NCBI GenBank assembly: GCA_045646145.1 | Contig: JAZRKE010000044.1 | Location: 12,113-76,112, forward strand | From: SIG565 sp045646145 | GTDB taxonomy: Bacteria > Bacillota > Clostridia > Oscillospirales > Acutalibacteraceae | Reading direction: 5' to 3' | DNA length: 64,000 nt | Shown: positions 1 to 8,062 of the stretch, in pieces | Position numbering within the stretch: position 1 is the stretch's first letter | Layout of the letters: the number at the start of each line of letters is the position of its first letter | The notes under the pieces: model-generated | Database searches by the model: none | Seen by the model: only the letters and a program-made list of their open reading frames with translations | What the model was told of the DNA's origin: nothing | Translations under genes and position numbers: made by a program

Positions 1-2
1 AC

Positions 3-2429
3 AGAACAGCAGAAAACAGTTCTGTGCTTATGTATACAGTTTACAACGGAATTTCTTGGACTCAACCTCAAAAGATTTTTGATAATCTTACTGCTGATTT
101 TGAGCCTTCAATATGTTCTGACGGAAACGGTGGTGTACATATCTTATGGCAAGATGCTACTGAAGTTTTCAATGAAGGCGTTACATTAGAGGAAATGGCG
201 GCAAAAGTTGATTTATCCTATGTCCATTGGAATGGCAGTTCTTTTGAAGAAAAAGTTTCAATAACGAGTAACAATCAAGATTTGGAAATGAATCATAAAA
301 TAGTGTCTTATGGTGACAATATATCTGTTGTATGGAAAGAAAATTCAGATAATGATGTGTTTGGATTAACAGGAACCAATTCAATCTACAGAAAACAATT
401 TATTTCAGGTTCTTGGAGCGAAGTTGAACTTGTTAAGTCTGGTTTATCTGTTGTACCTACAATAGACACATCGTATTGCAACGGTGAAAATGTGATTGCC
501 TATGTTGCAAAGAGCGGAACAGACACAACCACTATTTCTGATTTGGAAATCTACTATATAGATGATGCTCAGACTATTAAACTTACGAATAATGATATCG
601 CAGACTACTCGGTGTGTTTTTATGAAGATAGTCTTTATTGGATTAGAAACAATTCAGTGATTTCCGTGTCATCAAACAATCTTTCTTCACCAGTAACCAT
701 AATTGATGATTTGGGAATGAATGTATCTGAAATCAAGGTGACAGGAAATAATAACGGAGATAAAGCTGTTGTATGGGAATGCGAAGATGATTCAGGTATG
801 GTTTTCTATAGCTCAAGCTATAATAGCGAAACCGGTTTGTTCGGAGAAATAGCACCTACAGAAAAGAAATATGGTGTTGTTCGTGGATGGGATGCTTGCC
901 TGAATGACAGCGGAAAGATAGAGATGGTTTACTGTTACGGAGAATATCAAACTTCGGCAAGAAGCAGTACTATTACCTATGGAGCATTAAATTTAATACA
1001 GAAAACCTCAAGCGAAATTTATGATATTTATGTTGAACCTACGGTAGCATATGAAAATGAGTTCAACGCAGGAGAAGAAATATCATTATTTGCGAGTATT
1101 TACAATAGTGGTTCAAAACCTATAACACAGTTTGAAGTAACTATTTCTGATGCCGAAGGGAATCTGTATAGTTCCTCTGTAATTGAGCAGGAGTTATCTG
1201 TTGGAGAAACAATTGATTTAGAAATTCCTTTTGTAGTACCAAGCGAGATTGAATCCACCAGTTACAGTGTGGTTATTTTACCTATTGATGGTAACGACAT
1301 AAAGTTGACAGATAACGAAGCTACATTTTCTTTTGGATATGCTGATTTAGTAATTGGAGAAGTTAGAGAAGAAAAAACAAACAATGAGCGACAAATAGTT
1401 GTTACTGTTAATAACCAAGGTTCAGATGCTGTGTCCAATGCAACTTTAACTTTGTTCCTCAATAATAAAGACGGAGAAGTGCTGGCTACCGAAACTATAA
1501 CACAGTTAGAAAGTGAAGCAAGCACAGAATTTATCTTTGCCATTGAAAATGGTTTATTGGATTCGAGTGTTTCGGAAGATGCTCAGCCGTTTTATCTTCT
1601 TATTGAATCTGAATGCCAAGAAAATGAGTATAGTAACAACAGTATGTCATTCGAAATGTATCCGGATTATTTAGTCTCGGTTACAGCCGGAATTGGTGGC
1701 AGTGTGTCAGGTTCGGGAATATATGCAAACGATTCATATGCCTCGATAAGTGCAATTCCTTCATCGGGATATCAATTTGAAGGTTGGTATGAAGACGGAG
1801 TGCTTATTGCAGGATTACCTCAAAACTGCGAGTTGGCTGTTAATCGAAACCGTACACTTGAAGCAAAATTTGTGAAAACTGATCTTGGAATTTCAAAAGT
1901 ATCAATATCGGGTGAACTAAAAACAGGAAAGAATATAGAGTTTACGGTCACGGCAAATGGCGGAACTATGCCGTACAGTTGGTCTTATTTTGTTTCGTAT
2001 AATGGCAAGTCAGTTTCATCTAAATTAGATTCAACAGATAACACATTTAAGTACAAGCCTGAAAAAGAAGGAAACTATACCTTTATTTTTAAAGTAAAAG
2101 ATTCTTCAGGAAATATTGCTACATATGAGAAAACGATAAGGATAAAATCGCTTTATAAAATCACAGTAGACAAGCCTTTAGATCTTTCATCAAAGATACC
2201 TGATGAATTAAAAATCAACTATTGGTATTCGAGTGATGAAAGAGTTGCTTCTGTTAACGGTAATGGTGTTGTAACCGGCAAGAGAGTTGGAACTACAACC
2301 ATAACCGCTGTTACTGCAGGCGGAGCGAAACTTTCTTGGGAAGTTGAAGTTGGCTTTACTTGGTGGCAAATATTCTTAATTTTCACAGGCATCGGTGCTA
2401 TAATGCTGCCGTTTTGGGTAGTTCCATAA
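3..2429 (+). CDS. Large secreted surface protein, 5'-truncated by the window edge
   Basis: The reading frame is open to the left edge (codons from base 3 have no stop), so the first in-frame GTG at 24 is probably not the real start and the signal peptide lies outside. The visible 808 residues have a domain string typical of extracellular adhesins. The N-terminal 330 residues are beta-rich and propeller-like. Two CARDB-like Ig domains follow (about residues 345-560), then an InlB-type bacterial repeat with a GWYEDG core (about 560-625), a PKD-like Ig domain (about 630-715) and a Big_2-like domain with the VNGNGVVTGKRVGTTTITA signature. The protein ends in a hydrophobic tail beginning FTWWQIFLIF, probably a membrane anchor. 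No LPxTG sorting signal is seen. Function is inferred as surface attachment or signalling; no substrate can be named. Confidence 0.8.
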   Translation, partial: RTAENSSVLMYTVYNGISWTQPQKIFDNLTADFEPSICSDGNGGVHILWQDATEVFNEGVTLEEMAAKVDLSYVHWNGSSFEEKVSITSNNQDLEMNHKIVSYGDNISVVWKENSDNDVFGLTGTNSIYRKQFISGSWSEVELVKSGLSVVPTIDTSYCNGENVIAYVAKSGTDTTTISDLEIYYIDDAQTIKLTNNDIADYSVCFYEDSLYWIRNNSVISVSSNNLSSPVTIIDDLGMNVSEIKVTGNNNGDKAVVWECEDDSGMVFYSSSYNSETGLFGEIAPTEKKYGVVRGWDACLNDSGKIEMVYCYGEYQTSARSSTITYGALNLIQKTSSEIYDIYVEPTVAYENEFNAGEEISLFASIYNSGSKPITQFEVTISDAEGNLYSSSVIEQELSVGETIDLEIPFVVPSEIESTSYSVVILPIDGNDIKLTDNEATFSFGYADLVIGEVREEKTNNERQIVVTVNNQGSDAVSNATLTLFLNNKDGEVLATETITQLESEASTEFIFAIENGLLDSSVSEDAQPFYLLIESECQENEYSNNSMSFEMYPDYLVSVTAGIGGSVSGSGIYANDSYASISAIPSSGYQFEGWYEDGVLIAGLPQNCELAVNRNRTLEAKFVKTDLGISKVSISGELKTGKNIEFTVTANGGTMPYSWSYFVSYNGKSVSSKLDSTDNTFKYKPEKEGNYTFIFKVKDSSGNIATYEKTIRIKSLYKITVDKPLDLSSKIPDELKINYWYSSDERVASVNGNGVVTGKRVGTTTITAVTAGGAKLSWEVEVGFTWWQIFLIFTGIGAIMLPFWVVP

Positions 2430-2444
2430 TCTTCTTGTTAGTTG

Positions 2445-2473
2445 TTGATATGCAAATATCTTTTATGTATAAT
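2445..2473 (+). promoter_or_regulatory. Sigma-A type promoter upstream of the 2512 gene
   Basis: TTGATA at 2445-2450, a 17-base spacer and a consensus TATAAT at 2468-2473. This is followed by an AAGGAGG ribosome binding site just before the TTG start at 2512. It matches the vegetative consensus closely. Confidence 0.75.
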
Positions 2474-2511
2474 ATTATCAAAGCAAGGCTTGATTTAAGG
2501 AGGAATTAATT

Positions 2512-3075
2512 TTGGCAAATCTGTCATCAAGACCACATAGAACCGAACCTGCGGGTTCTTATGTAAAACCCGATTGGAAAGGGTATCTTAAACTTGCACT
2601 TATCATTTTTTTCTTCATCGTTTTAGCAATTGTGTTTTTTAGCTTTATTGCGGTTCCCAAAACACCTGCTACTACCGAACAAGTTAAGTCGGTAATAACT
2701 GCACAAGGTTATGAGCCCACGGATATAACAGAACTATATTATGAAAGCGATCCAGGTTTTAAAAACACACTTAATAAATGTATATCATTCGATAAAGACG
2801 ATATACATTTTGAGTTTTTTGATTTTAATAATGACAGTAGTGCGGTTAACATTTACAGTCAAGCATATCAAGAAATAAGCTATAAATACAATGCAGCACA
2901 CAGTATAGAAATTGATACTCAAATAGCCAATTATTCAATATATCTCCTTGATTCTTTGGGCAAATATAATGTAGCTATATATGTTGGTAACACTGCTGTA
3001 TATGCGCATTGCGATTCAGAAAACCAAAACGAAATTGACAAAATCCTTGATGCGATTGATTATCTGAAAGCGTAA
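2512..3075 (+). CDS. Single-pass membrane protein of unknown function
   Basis: A 187-residue protein with a short, proline- and arginine-containing cytoplasmic N-terminus (about 28 residues), one strong transmembrane helix (about residues 30-50, rich in F, I and V) and a predicted extracellular domain of about 135 residues. I do not recognise the domain. The start is TTG at 2512, chosen because an AAGGAGG site lies 8-9 bases upstream and no ATG fits. It has its own good promoter (2445-2473) and is followed by an imperfect hairpin, so it appears to be a single-gene unit. Confidence 0.75.
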   Translation: MANLSSRPHRTEPAGSYVKPDWKGYLKLALIIFFFIVLAIVFFSFIAVPKTPATTEQVKSVITAQGYEPTDITELYYESDPGFKNTLNKCISFDKDDIHFEFFDFNNDSSAVNIYSQAYQEISYKYNAAHSIEIDTQIANYSIYLLDSLGKYNVAIYVGNTAVYAHCDSENQNEIDKILDAIDYLKA

Positions 3076-3083
3076 ACAAAGAA

Positions 3084-3119
3084 AGTCTACCGTCAGCTGT
3101 TTCAAGTTGGCGGCAGACT
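3084..3119 (+). terminator. Imperfect hairpin after the 2512 gene
   Basis: AGTCT at 3084 pairs with AGACT ending at 3119, and the stem continues inward through CCG/CGG with one mismatch and wobble pairs. It is not followed by a clean T-run, so termination is possible but weak. Confidence 0.4.
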
Positions 3120-3177
3120 ATAAGAATTATAGTTTGAAATTTTAAAATATTATAGAATTTAATAACAGAGGTGTATT

Positions 3178-3855
3178 ATGGAACTTTATAAAAATACAGC
3201 AGATAATTTTATTGAATATTTAGTTCATCACGGTTATCCTCAAAATAGTATTGTTTTGGAGTATGCAACAAAAAACAAACTTGCTGTTGATGTTGTGGTG
3301 CTTGCCGATGACCTAAAAACTCCCATTGCTGCATATGAGATTAAAGGTAAAAAAAACATCCACTCTTTCAAAAGAGGCATTGAACATATGAAAAAAGTAG
3401 CAGAAACGTTACCCTTAACGGTTTCTATGAGTTTGGTGTTCGAGATAGACCAAGCTCCTTATTTTCAAGTTCTTGATGTTTCAGGTATTGTTTATGGAAA
3501 CGAAGATTATAATACAGCAGATTTATTAAACACGGATAAACTTTACAAACCAATAGCTTACAAAACAATCAACACTTCATATGAAACTAAAAAATTGTTA
3601 AGGAAAGCTGATAAATTACAAGAAAAAATGGATAGCTTGGCTTTGATATGCTGGCTGTTAATTTTGCCTATTAGCATTATTTTACTGATTTTGGATGCTT
3701 TTGATGTGTATTCGTTAAATACAGAAAGACTAATCTTGTTAGGTGCAATAGTAATAATTTTTATTTTGCCCTTTTATAGTGAAATTTCGATAAAAGATGT
3801 TTACATGAAAAGAAGTGACAAAATGAAAACAATATTACATAGAAAAAAGAAGTGA
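3178..3855 (+). CDS. PD-(D/E)XK-like domain protein with two C-terminal membrane helices
   Basis: A 225-residue protein. The first 120 residues resemble the nuclease-like N-terminal fold of type I restriction HsdR and related proteins: a conserved VDVVVL strand carrying an Asp, then AAYEIKG giving the E-X-K half of a PD-(D/E)XK site about 15 residues later. The remainder has a charged linker and two hydrophobic helices (about 155-180 and 185-205), so the nuclease-like part would face the cytoplasm from a membrane anchor. ATG at 3178 follows an AGAGGTG site. It is a single gene closed by a strong terminator. A membrane-tethered degenerate nuclease could be a defence effector or a DNA-handling protein; the motif reading is by eye and the function is inferred. 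Confidence 0.6.
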   Translation: MELYKNTADNFIEYLVHHGYPQNSIVLEYATKNKLAVDVVVLADDLKTPIAAYEIKGKKNIHSFKRGIEHMKKVAETLPLTVSMSLVFEIDQAPYFQVLDVSGIVYGNEDYNTADLLNTDKLYKPIAYKTINTSYETKKLLRKADKLQEKMDSLALICWLLILPISIILLILDAFDVYSLNTERLILLGAIVIIFILPFYSEISIKDVYMKRSDKMKTILHRKKK

Positions 3856-3875
3856 ATTGCAACTTATTAAGTTTG

Positions 3876-3918
3876 CCTCGGATAAATCTCGAAAGAGATT
3901 TATCCGAGGTTTTATTTT
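3876..3918 (+). terminator. Rho-independent terminator
   Basis: A perfect 15-bp stem (CCTCGGATAAATCTC with its complement) around a GAAA loop, followed by TTTTATTTT. It closes the 3178 gene. Confidence 0.93.
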
Positions 3919-4059
3919 GGTTGCAATAAAATTATATAATATTAAATTTTATTGCATAAAACAACCTATTATGACACCAATATAATCTTGTGGGTTATTT
4001 TATACTCATATTATTTTTAATATAATATAAAGAAACTATGTTTGGTGGGAGGTCTTTAT

Positions 4060-4389
4060 GTGGATAACAAATTACTTGGACGTTATATAAAAGTTTACAG
4101 AATTAAAAAGGGCCTTACACAAGCAGAGTTAGCCGAAATGATTAATGTTGCAACTGGAATGGTTGGTCGATATGAACGAGGTGAAACAGTTCCTGGAAGA
4201 GATATGGTTTTTGAACTTGCAAGGGTGTTGGAATTTTCCCTTGATGCTTTAATTTTTAAATCAGAAAATATCGGAAAAAGTATTTTTTCTGATGACTTTA
4301 TGGAAAAGATGAACAAACTAACAATTTTGGAACAAAAAGCAGCAATTAATGCGGCTGAAGCAGTTGTTGATACATTTCTCGAAAAATAA
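4060..4389 (+). CDS. XRE-family (HTH_3) transcriptional regulator
   Basis: A 109-residue protein. Residues 5-60 form a classic Cro/C1 helix-turn-helix: LGRYIKVYRIKKGLTQAELA, then a recognition helix with MVGRYERGETVPG. The C-terminal 45 residues are helical and may mediate dimerisation. I place the start at GTG 4060 because GGGAGG (4047-4052) sits 7 bases upstream; an earlier in-frame TTG at 4042 overlaps this site. It is immediately upstream of a sigma factor and anti-sigma gene on the same strand, so it may control that cluster. Confidence 0.85.
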   Translation: MDNKLLGRYIKVYRIKKGLTQAELAEMINVATGMVGRYERGETVPGRDMVFELARVLEFSLDALIFKSENIGKSIFSDDFMEKMNKLTILEQKAAINAAEAVVDTFLEK

Positions 4390-4424
4390 ATTCACATAGT
4401 TTTTTGTAAAGGTGGTGATATGCG

Positions 4425-4985
4425 TTGATAAGTGAAAATCGTATTAAAGAAATATGCGATTTGTACTACAAAGACGTATATCGCTACTGTTTTTCTTTTG
4501 TCAAAAATGTTGATGATTCTCAAGATATAGCACAGGATACATTTAAGTTATTAATCGAGAAATCTTTCGAACTTCAAGACAAAAACATAAAAGCATGGCT
4601 TTATTCAGTTGCTTTAATAAAAATCAAACAACATAATACAAATCAATCTGCAAACAATCAATATATATCTTTTGATGACAAAGATAGTTGGTTGTTGTAT
4701 GACGAAGACGAGATGTACACTATTGAAGATATAATCTCCCAACACATATATGATGCAGAAAGAATTCAAGATGAAAAACAAAAAATACTTAATTCACTAA
4801 GCGAAAGCGAACGAGAATTGTATGAAGAAGCTTATGTTAAAAAGAAAAAGTATAAGGATATAGCAAGAGAAAAAGGTGTAAGTGATAAGACTATAAATGT
4901 CCAAACATTTAGGCTTAGAAACAAGGTAAGAGCAATTGTAAAAAGCATTTTTGATTTTTGCTTTATATTTTTACTATTAATGTAA
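4425..4985 (+). CDS. ECF-type RNA polymerase sigma factor
   Basis: A 186-residue protein with sigma region 2 at residues 8-75 (LYYKDVYRYCFSFVKNVDD, then a DIAQDTFKLLIEK helix) and region 4 at about 130-175 (LSESERELYEEAYVKKKKYK, then an HTH with DKTINVQTFRLRNKV). It starts at TTG 4425 after a GGTGGTGAT site. The last 15 residues are strikingly hydrophobic (FDFCFIFLLLM), unusual for a soluble sigma factor. The next gene, 90 bases downstream, encodes a membrane anti-sigma-like protein, the usual ECF pairing. Confidence 0.85.
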   Translation: MISENRIKEICDLYYKDVYRYCFSFVKNVDDSQDIAQDTFKLLIEKSFELQDKNIKAWLYSVALIKIKQHNTNQSANNQYISFDDKDSWLLYDEDEMYTIEDIISQHIYDAERIQDEKQKILNSLSESERELYEEAYVKKKKYKDIAREKGVSDKTINVQTFRLRNKVRAIVKSIFDFCFIFLLLM

Positions 4986-5075
4986 TGTAATCTTTTAATA
5001 TTTCTTTGTATATGTCATATGAAGGGAGGTTAAAAGTTAGCAAAACTATAACAAAAGAAAGGAGATGAATAAACC

Positions 5076-5903
5076 GTGTCAATCGAACGCATTAACAATG
5101 ACGAGTCGAATCAGGCTCTCCTCAAAAAGTTAAGAGCAATTATAGAAATTGAAACTTCAAAACCGATTTCGGAACAAGATATTGACCTCATTGATGAGTG
5201 CGTCGATTATCTCATGGAATTAGAAAACGGTATAGAGTTATCTGATGAGGAACTAAAAAACGGCAAGGAACAAATTTATATGTTGCTTGACAAAAAGGAA
5301 AAAACTCAAAAGAAGATCAAGCTTAAAGGGTTATTAATTGCTGCATGTTTGGTTGTTATAATGCTTTTAGCTAATTTCGTTGCCTTGGCATGTGGCATTG
5401 ATACAATTTCCATTCTTAAAGAGTGGGGGCATAACATTGTTGAAATGTTTGAAGGCGAAAAAGAAGAGGTTGGTGAAATAACAATTATTAAGGAGAACGA
5501 AAGCATATCTTTTGACTCTTTAGGTGATTTTAAAAAGAACACAAATTTTGAAATTCTTGTTCCCACAGTATTTCCTGAAGGGACAAAACTTGAAAAAGTA
5601 AAAATTACCGGCTCGTATGATATGAATAATAATTATATTCCTAACTATCATTCAATATTTTTTGTTACAAACAATCCTCAAACAAGTATTATTGTACATA
5701 CAAATCCGGATTATCCCAAAGGATTTATGAATGAACCATCTTTGAACAAGGAAGAAATTTGTGGATATACTTGTTACTTTTTTGTTGAAGATTCAACAAT
5801 ACAGTGCACCTTGGTTAATCAAAACATTACTTACATAATAAAAGCACCAAATCGTTCGGATTTAGAATGTGTGCTTGAGAATTTAAAGGAGAATTTATCA
5901 TGA
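5076..5903 (+). CDS. Membrane anti-sigma-like protein
   Basis: A 275-residue protein with a cytoplasmic helical N-terminus (about 1-85), one transmembrane helix (about 88-112) and an extracellular domain of about 160 residues. This is the architecture of anti-sigma factors that hold an ECF sigma factor until an outside signal arrives. It directly follows the sigma gene, and its stop overlaps the ATG of the next gene (ATGA). The start is GTG 5076 behind AAAGGAG. The stretch around residues 40-75 (DECVDYLMELENGIELSDEE) resembles the N-terminus of the small ICE protein at 51657. Regulation of the sigma factor is inferred from context. Confidence 0.65.
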   Translation: MSIERINNDESNQALLKKLRAIIEIETSKPISEQDIDLIDECVDYLMELENGIELSDEELKNGKEQIYMLLDKKEKTQKKIKLKGLLIAACLVVIMLLANFVALACGIDTISILKEWGHNIVEMFEGEKEEVGEITIIKENESISFDSLGDFKKNTNFEILVPTVFPEGTKLEKVKITGSYDMNNNYIPNYHSIFFVTNNPQTSIIVHTNPDYPKGFMNEPSLNKEEICGYTCYFFVEDSTIQCTLVNQNITYIIKAPNRSDLECVLENLKENLS

Positions 5904-6280
5904 GTTTCAAAAAAATTATTTCATTTATTTTGGCAGCTGTTTTTGCCATTTGTTCATTTCAAACAATAGCTTTTGCAGAAAGCAATACTAATAATTGCGA
6001 GAATGTTACATTTGAATTTCATAATGAAGTGTCAGACGAAACAAAAGAACGTATAATTGCTCATTTTTATGGCGAAGATGAAAACATAATTTCATCAAGA
6101 GGTATTACATGTACACTTTTTGGTCATAAACTTGATACAGGAACAACATCTGTTGTTACTCATAATGTTAGATCATCTGCGCCTCGATGCTTAAGAGAAA
6201 CTTTTGATTATGAGATTTGTACTCGTTGCGACTATTCAGAATACACACTGATTGGTAGTGAGTATATTTATTGCCATTAA
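5900..6280 (+). CDS. Small secreted protein with one CxxC zinc-ribbon-like unit
   Basis: A 126-residue protein with a clear signal peptide (positively charged MSFKK, hydrophobic core, cleavage after AFA at about residue 26). The C-terminal part contains HKLDTG, a Cys-rich stretch and a YEICTRCDYSEY unit. That unit resembles each repeat of the large ICE surface protein at 22935. It is translationally coupled to the anti-sigma gene through a 4-base overlap and closed by a strong terminator. It may be the signal or target of the sigma/anti-sigma pair, which is inference from the operon. Confidence 0.7.
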   Translation: MSFKKIISFILAAVFAICSFQTIAFAESNTNNCENVTFEFHNEVSDETKERIIAHFYGEDENIISSRGITCTLFGHKLDTGTTSVVTHNVRSSAPRCLRETFDYEICTRCDYSEYTLIGSEYIYCH

Positions 6281-6289
6281 TAATCTAGC

Positions 6290-6317
6290 GGTCCACCTTC
6301 GGGTGGACTGTTGTTTT
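6290..6317 (+). terminator. Rho-independent terminator
   Basis: GTCCACC / GGTGGAC stem (6291-6308) with a stable TTCG loop, followed by TGTTGTTTT. It ends the sigma-factor cluster. Confidence 0.9.
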
Positions 6318-6341
6318 ATGAAAATAAAAAGGATGATATAA

Positions 6342-6755
6342 ATGATTTTGATTTCTTGTGTTGATGAGCATATGGGCATTATGTTTAACGGTAGAAGACA
6401 AAGCCAAGATAGTGCTTTGCGTGAAAGAATAGTTCAGATTTCATCCAAATCTAAACTTTGGATGAACCGATATTCTGAAACACAGTTCAAAGAAAACAAT
6501 GAATCACACATTAATATTTCAGATTACTTTTTGAATGAAGTTGTTAGCGGTGAATTTTGCTTTGTAGAGGATAAGCGAGTGAAAAAATATGAATCTTCTA
6601 TTGAAATTATAATTCTTTACAAATGGAATAAATCCTATCCTTCAGATATGTTTTTTGATATTGACTTAAGTGAATGGAAGTGTGTAAGGTCAACAGATTT
6701 TGCAGGAAGTTCTCACGAAAGAATTACAGAGGAGATATACACTAGAAATGATTAG
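6342..6755 (+). CDS. Conserved-looking protein of unknown function coupled to a nuclease gene
   Basis: A 137-residue soluble protein beginning MILISCVDEHMGIMFNGRRQ. Similar short proteins with this opening are common in Clostridia and are sometimes labelled ribonuclease Z, but no metallo-beta-lactamase HxHxDH motif is present here, so I do not adopt that label. The central region is predicted alpha/beta. ATG 6342 follows an AAGGATG site. Its stop overlaps the start of the membrane nuclease by 8 bases, implying coupled translation and possibly an immunity, processing or assembly role; this is inference. Confidence 0.6.
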   Translation: MILISCVDEHMGIMFNGRRQSQDSALRERIVQISSKSKLWMNRYSETQFKENNESHINISDYFLNEVVSGEFCFVEDKRVKKYESSIEIIILYKWNKSYPSDMFFDIDLSEWKCVRSTDFAGSSHERITEEIYTRND

Positions 6756-7932
6756 TTTTGTCAAAAAGTTGTTTGAAAAATATAAAACTCTTAAAAAGTA
6801 TCCTAAATTCATTATAACTACAGTTTTTTCTTGTCTTTTAGTTAGCTCTTTGATTTTTGATTGGGCAATGATTGAAGTGATTAGAAATCCTGAAGATTAT
6901 ACAACAACCAGTTTAATGGAAACAGTTATTGAATCTCAAAAACACTTATATGAAACTTCATCTGATGAGCAATCTACTGTTACAGATATACAATCAGAAA
7001 TTAATAATAGTTTGGAGATAATATTAAGCACCTCTGCAGATATACCAAGCTCATACTACACAAAAGAAAATCACACTCAATTAGCTGCTATTGGTAAGAA
7101 TGCATTATCTGATATCCCTTCTTTTAAGGATAAACCATATGTTGTTTTAAATAACAATCAACCTTATTTTGAGTCTTCGGATTATACTACTGATTCGTTT
7201 GAATATTACAGTTCACTTGATAATCAAGGTCGTTGCGGTGTTGTGTACGCTTGTATAGGAAAAGATATAATGCCAACCGGAGAACGAGGCGAAACTGGTC
7301 AAATAAAACCTACAGGATGGCATACTGTAAAGTACGATATTGTTGATGGAAAGTTTTTGTATAACCGTTGTCACTTGATAGGTTGGCAACTTACAGGCGA
7401 AACTTCAAATGAAAGGAATTTAATAACTGGAACACGGTACTTGAACATTCAAGGAATGCTGCCATTTGAAAACATGGTTGCGGACTATATAAAAGAAACT
7501 GAAAATCATGTATTATATCGTGTAACACCTTGCTTTGAAAAAAACAATCTTTTGGCACACGGAGTACAGATAGAAGCTTATTCCGTTGAAGATGATGGCG
7601 CAGGTATTTGCTTTAATGTTTTTTGCTACAATGCCCAACCGGGTATAACTATTGACTATTCTTCGGGAAACAGCAAGTTGATAAATGACACTTCTGAAAA
7701 TACCACTCCAAAAATCACAGAAAAAGTCAGTAAATCAACAACTCAAAAACCTACATCTAATAGTTCGGTAGAAAAGGCAGATTATGTGGCAAACACTAAC
7801 ACAGGTAAATTCCATTACCCAAGCTGTTCATCTGTTGACGATATGAAAGAGGAAAACAAGATGTTATTCAATGGAACACGAGATGAATTGGTTTCGGATG
7901 GATACATACCATGTAAACGTTGTTGTCCATAA
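6748..7932 (+). CDS. Membrane-anchored DNA/RNA non-specific endonuclease
   Basis: A 394-residue protein. An N-terminal transmembrane helix (about 18-40) is followed by a Ser/Thr-rich linker. A DNA/RNA non-specific endonuclease domain (about 120-300) carries the motif NRCHLIGWQLTGE, where His is the expected general base of the beta-beta-alpha-metal fold, and NLITGTRYLN downstream. The C-terminal module (about 345-394) begins YVANTNTGKFHYPSC and ends PCKRCCP, the small Cys/His metal-binding tail seen on many Gram-positive secreted nucleases. I chose ATG 6748 because AGAGGAG lies upstream and the longer frame to 6700 has no site. It likely degrades extracellular DNA or acts in DNA uptake or competition. 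It overlaps the 6342 gene. Confidence 0.85.
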   Translation: MISFVKKLFEKYKTLKKYPKFIITTVFSCLLVSSLIFDWAMIEVIRNPEDYTTTSLMETVIESQKHLYETSSDEQSTVTDIQSEINNSLEIILSTSADIPSSYYTKENHTQLAAIGKNALSDIPSFKDKPYVVLNNNQPYFESSDYTTDSFEYYSSLDNQGRCGVVYACIGKDIMPTGERGETGQIKPTGWHTVKYDIVDGKFLYNRCHLIGWQLTGETSNERNLITGTRYLNIQGMLPFENMVADYIKETENHVLYRVTPCFEKNNLLAHGVQIEAYSVEDDGAGICFNVFCYNAQPGITIDYSSGNSKLINDTSENTTPKITEKVSKSTTQKPTSNSSVEKADYVANTNTGKFHYPSCSSVDDMKEENKMLFNGTRDELVSDGYIPCKRCCP

Positions 7933-7945
7933 ATAAATCATATTG

Positions 7946-7981
7946 AAAAGGAAAGCAATTTATTATTGCTTTCCTTTTTTT
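7946..7981 (+). terminator. Rho-independent terminator
   Basis: A perfect AAAAGGAAAGCAAT / ATTGCTTTCCTTTT stem around a short TTATT loop with a T-tract, just after the nuclease gene. Confidence 0.92.
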
Positions 7982-8062
7982 AAAAAATTATGTAATCTTT
8001 TGTTGTTTTTTAGTATATGTTTTTAGGGAGACTTTTAAATAATAAAAAATGAGGTAAAAATT

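Noticed and set aside
6342..6755. Ribonuclease Z
   Set aside because: No metallo-beta-lactamase metal motif, and far too short.
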